From NCBI GenBank assembly GCA_009911175.1, contig QXWX01000170.1:1-6564 (forward strand): a DNA stretch of 6,564 bases, in the 5' to 3' direction. The translations under genes and the position numbers were made by a program. The notes beneath the pieces were generated by a model. The model had not been told where the DNA came from and did not search any database. It saw only the letters and a program-made list of their open reading frames with translations. Origin of the DNA: Lachnospiraceae bacterium. Its GTDB lineage: Bacteria > Bacillota_A > Clostridia > Lachnospirales > Lachnospiraceae. This document shows, piece by piece, positions 5,074 through 6,564 of this stretch (position 1 is the stretch's first letter; every line of letters begins with the position of its first letter).

Positions 5074-6372
5074 TTAAAAAATTGTAAATACTATCGAAAC
5101 TGTAAAAAGATTTTTCTCAGTATTTATCTGTAAATATCCTCCATACTTCTCTATACATTTCCTTACATTTCGTATTCCCATTCCATGTTTTCCTGGTTCA
5201 TCTTTTGTAGAATAAAAAATTTCACCATATCGTTTTAACACTCCAGTATATTTATTCTCTATTCGCAGCATTAAAAAATGTCCTTTTTGAGTAGTAAAAA
5301 TATTAATATCAATAAAACTATCTTTTTCTTTTTTTGATGCTTCAATAGCATTATCTATAATATTTCCCATAATGATGATAATATCAATATCTTGTAAGAA
5401 ATTCAAATTAATACCAGGCTCAACATTTGCACTAAATCTAATACTATTATTATTTGCTTCTCTCTTTTTTTCACATAGTATTGTATTTAATATTTTATTT
5501 CTACAGAAAAAATCATTTTCCATTTCTCCAATTCGTATTTTCATATTCTGAATCATAGATGTTATCTCTTTATTTTGTTCCTGAATTGCTAAATTTCCTA
5601 TAGTTTTTAATAGAAAATTCAAATCATGCATATAATATGAATGTTGTATATTAACTGCTTCCATTCTATCATAATACTTTTTCTCCATATCTGTTTTTAA
5701 GGACATCATTTCAAGTTTTTGCTTTTTCTTATCTAATAAGAAAACATAATCATATATCAAAAAAATCACGATATTGGAAAGTAATAACAAAGTACATCCT
5801 ATTATTAATATTACCTCATTTATTCCAGATATCTTCATCATCCATCCCGAATATAGTAACGCACTGTATAACCAAAAAGTTGCAATCGGCAAAATCAAGG
5901 AATATATCAGCAACTTATTATCCATACCATATTCTTCTTTATTTAGGTGCTTTTTGGTAACAAACAAAATGATAAAAGTCATTAGCTTTTCTAGGCAAAT
6001 GATTATCAATTTTAATATATCCATTTGAGAATACCAACAATATTGCTCACCTAAGATAAGGGATAGTGCAAACTCAAAAATAATTTCTACTCCTGCAAAA
6101 ACTGTATAAAATACAATAAAGCAAAAGAGCTTTTCTTTTATCAACCCGTCAAATAATATGAATGAAAATATAAGATAAACTATAAAGTTTGAAAATAAAT
6201 TTAATATTGAATTGTTAAATGAATTAATATAAATAATCATTATAACAATTGCAAAATATATAACAATAGTATATAAAAACCTTTTTGATTTTCTTTTCAA
6301 TATTTCTTTAAAAAAAGTATCAAATATTATAATTTCAAAAATACAAGTTAATAAATTCATAACATTTTCCAT
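5074..6372 (-). CDS. AgrC-like sensor histidine kinase (GHKL ATPase domain)
   Basis: This membrane sensor kinase is 432 residues from the preferred ATG at 6372. That ATG lies 1 nt after the response-regulator stop and has AGAAGGA upstream. A TTG start at 6405 would add 11 residues but lacks a ribosome site and overlaps the regulator gene by 32 nt. The first about 210 residues hold six or seven hydrophobic helices, as in AgrC pheromone receptors. A coiled linker follows (LDKKKQKLEMMSLKTDMEKK). The phospho-acceptor box is YYMHDLNFLLKTI with His249. The ATPase domain carries an N-box NIIDNAIEAS (N337, D340, N341) and a G-box GKHGMGIRNV (G397, G399), ending in a typical SIVFTIF strand. All catalytic motifs are intact. 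It is expected to bind the AgrD-derived peptide and phosphorylate the LytTR regulator encoded just upstream. Gene order regulator-kinase-agrD-agrB differs from staphylococcal agrBDCA. Confidence 0.85.
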   Translation of the reverse strand: MENVMNLLTCIFEIIIFDTFFKEILKRKSKRFLYTIVIYFAIVIMIIYINSFNNSILNLFSNFIVYLIFSFILFDGLIKEKLFCFIVFYTVFAGVEIIFEFALSLILGEQYCWYSQMDILKLIIICLEKLMTFIILFVTKKHLNKEEYGMDNKLLIYSLILPIATFWLYSALLYSGWMMKISGINEVILIIGCTLLLLSNIVIFLIYDYVFLLDKKKQKLEMMSLKTDMEKKYYDRMEAVNIQHSYYMHDLNFLLKTIGNLAIQEQNKEITSMIQNMKIRIGEMENDFFCRNKILNTILCEKKREANNNSIRFSANVEPGINLNFLQDIDIIIIMGNIIDNAIEASKKEKDSFIDINIFTTQKGHFLMLRIENKYTGVLKRYGEIFYSTKDEPGKHGMGIRNVRKCIEKYGGYLQINTEKNLFTVSIVFTIF

Positions 6373-6373
6373 A

Positions 6374-6564
6374 TTATTTTCTATTCCTTCTATATTTTGC
6401 TCCAAGATATTCTGTAAATCTATTATGAAATACTTCCTTTTTAGATCTTGAAATATTTAAAGTTGTTAGATCTTCTAAAGTAATAACATTATCCGTAGTT
6501 CCCGCTACATAATTCCCTCTACACGCCCTCAAGACAATCTGATAACAGCATAAAGCCCTTTATT
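6374..6564 (-). pseudogene. LytTR-type response regulator, 3' end, apparently interrupted
   Basis: The minus frame ending in TAA at 6374-6376 encodes 61 residues back to a TAA stop at 6560-6562. The last about 45 residues (NVITLEDLTTLNISRSKKEV, then FHNRFTEYLG and a basic tail) match the C-terminal beta-strands and the conserved 'ISRSxKKE' end of LytTR DNA-binding domains. This is the output domain of AgrA-type regulators. The gene stops 1 nt before the kinase ATG, the normal regulator-kinase arrangement. However, the stop at 6560-6562 falls inside what should still be the LytTR domain. The region around LRACRGNYVAGTTD also looks shortened relative to the family. Another frame reading KGLYAVIRLS near the edge looks LytTR-like, suggesting a frameshift around 6530-6560. 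It could also be a genuine gene with a sequencing error; the window edge prevents a decision. Confidence 0.55.

Noticed and set aside
5774..6028. Plus-strand 84-codon frame
   Set aside because: Antisense to the membrane domain of the kinase, which has clear domain evidence on the minus strand.
6373..6405. TTG start for the kinase
   Set aside because: It has no ribosome site and overlaps the regulator. The ATG at 6372 follows the regulator stop by 1 nt and begins at a natural hydrophobic N-terminus.

Overview
The window looks like an accessory region of an AT-rich, low-GC Gram-positive anaerobe, most likely Clostridia and probably Lachnospiraceae-like. The evidence is strong AGGAGG-type ribosome sites, agr-type quorum sensing with a cyclic-lactone AgrD, a radical-SAM RiPP pathway of a kind known from clostridia, and scattered transposon debris. 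No taxonomic marker gene is present. All genuine genes read leftwards (minus strand), so the biological order runs from high to low coordinates.

Right part (6564 to 4043) is an agr-like quorum-sensing unit. It holds the 3' end of a LytTR response regulator (apparently interrupted by an in-frame stop at the window edge), an AgrC-like membrane histidine kinase, a rho-independent terminator, a well-formed promoter, a short agrD pheromone gene (54 aa) and agrB. Between the kinase stop codon and its terminator sits an 88-bp GC-rich, hairpin-forming element flanked by perfect 8-bp direct repeats. It looks like a small non-autonomous insertion.

Middle (4042 to 3645) is a roughly 400-bp spacer with no convincing gene. 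It carries a perfect 9-bp GC-rich hairpin and probable remnants of mobile DNA.

Left part (3644 to 1) is a ribosomally made, modified peptide (RiPP) cluster of the CXXX-repeat type. A 720-residue protein seems to fuse the radical SAM/SPASM maturase with the separate 'CXXX repeat peptide maturase' protein. A 98-residue CXXX-system accessory protein follows 14 nt later. Next come two tandem short precursor genes (52 and 47 aa). They share a 15-residue leader-like N-terminus and the block PRWCPCQG, then diverge into cores with 8 and 7 cysteines. An antisense IS630-type transposase remnant separates these from the first 106 codons of an ABC exporter (TTG start) that runs off the left edge.

Reading together (inference): the agr unit senses cell density through an AgrB-matured thiolactone peptide. 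The neighbouring genes make two cysteine-rich peptides, presumably thioether-crosslinked by the radical SAM fusion, and export them by the ABC transporter. Whether agr controls the RiPP genes cannot be shown from this sequence, and the broken regulator suggests the circuit may be decaying or served by another regulator.
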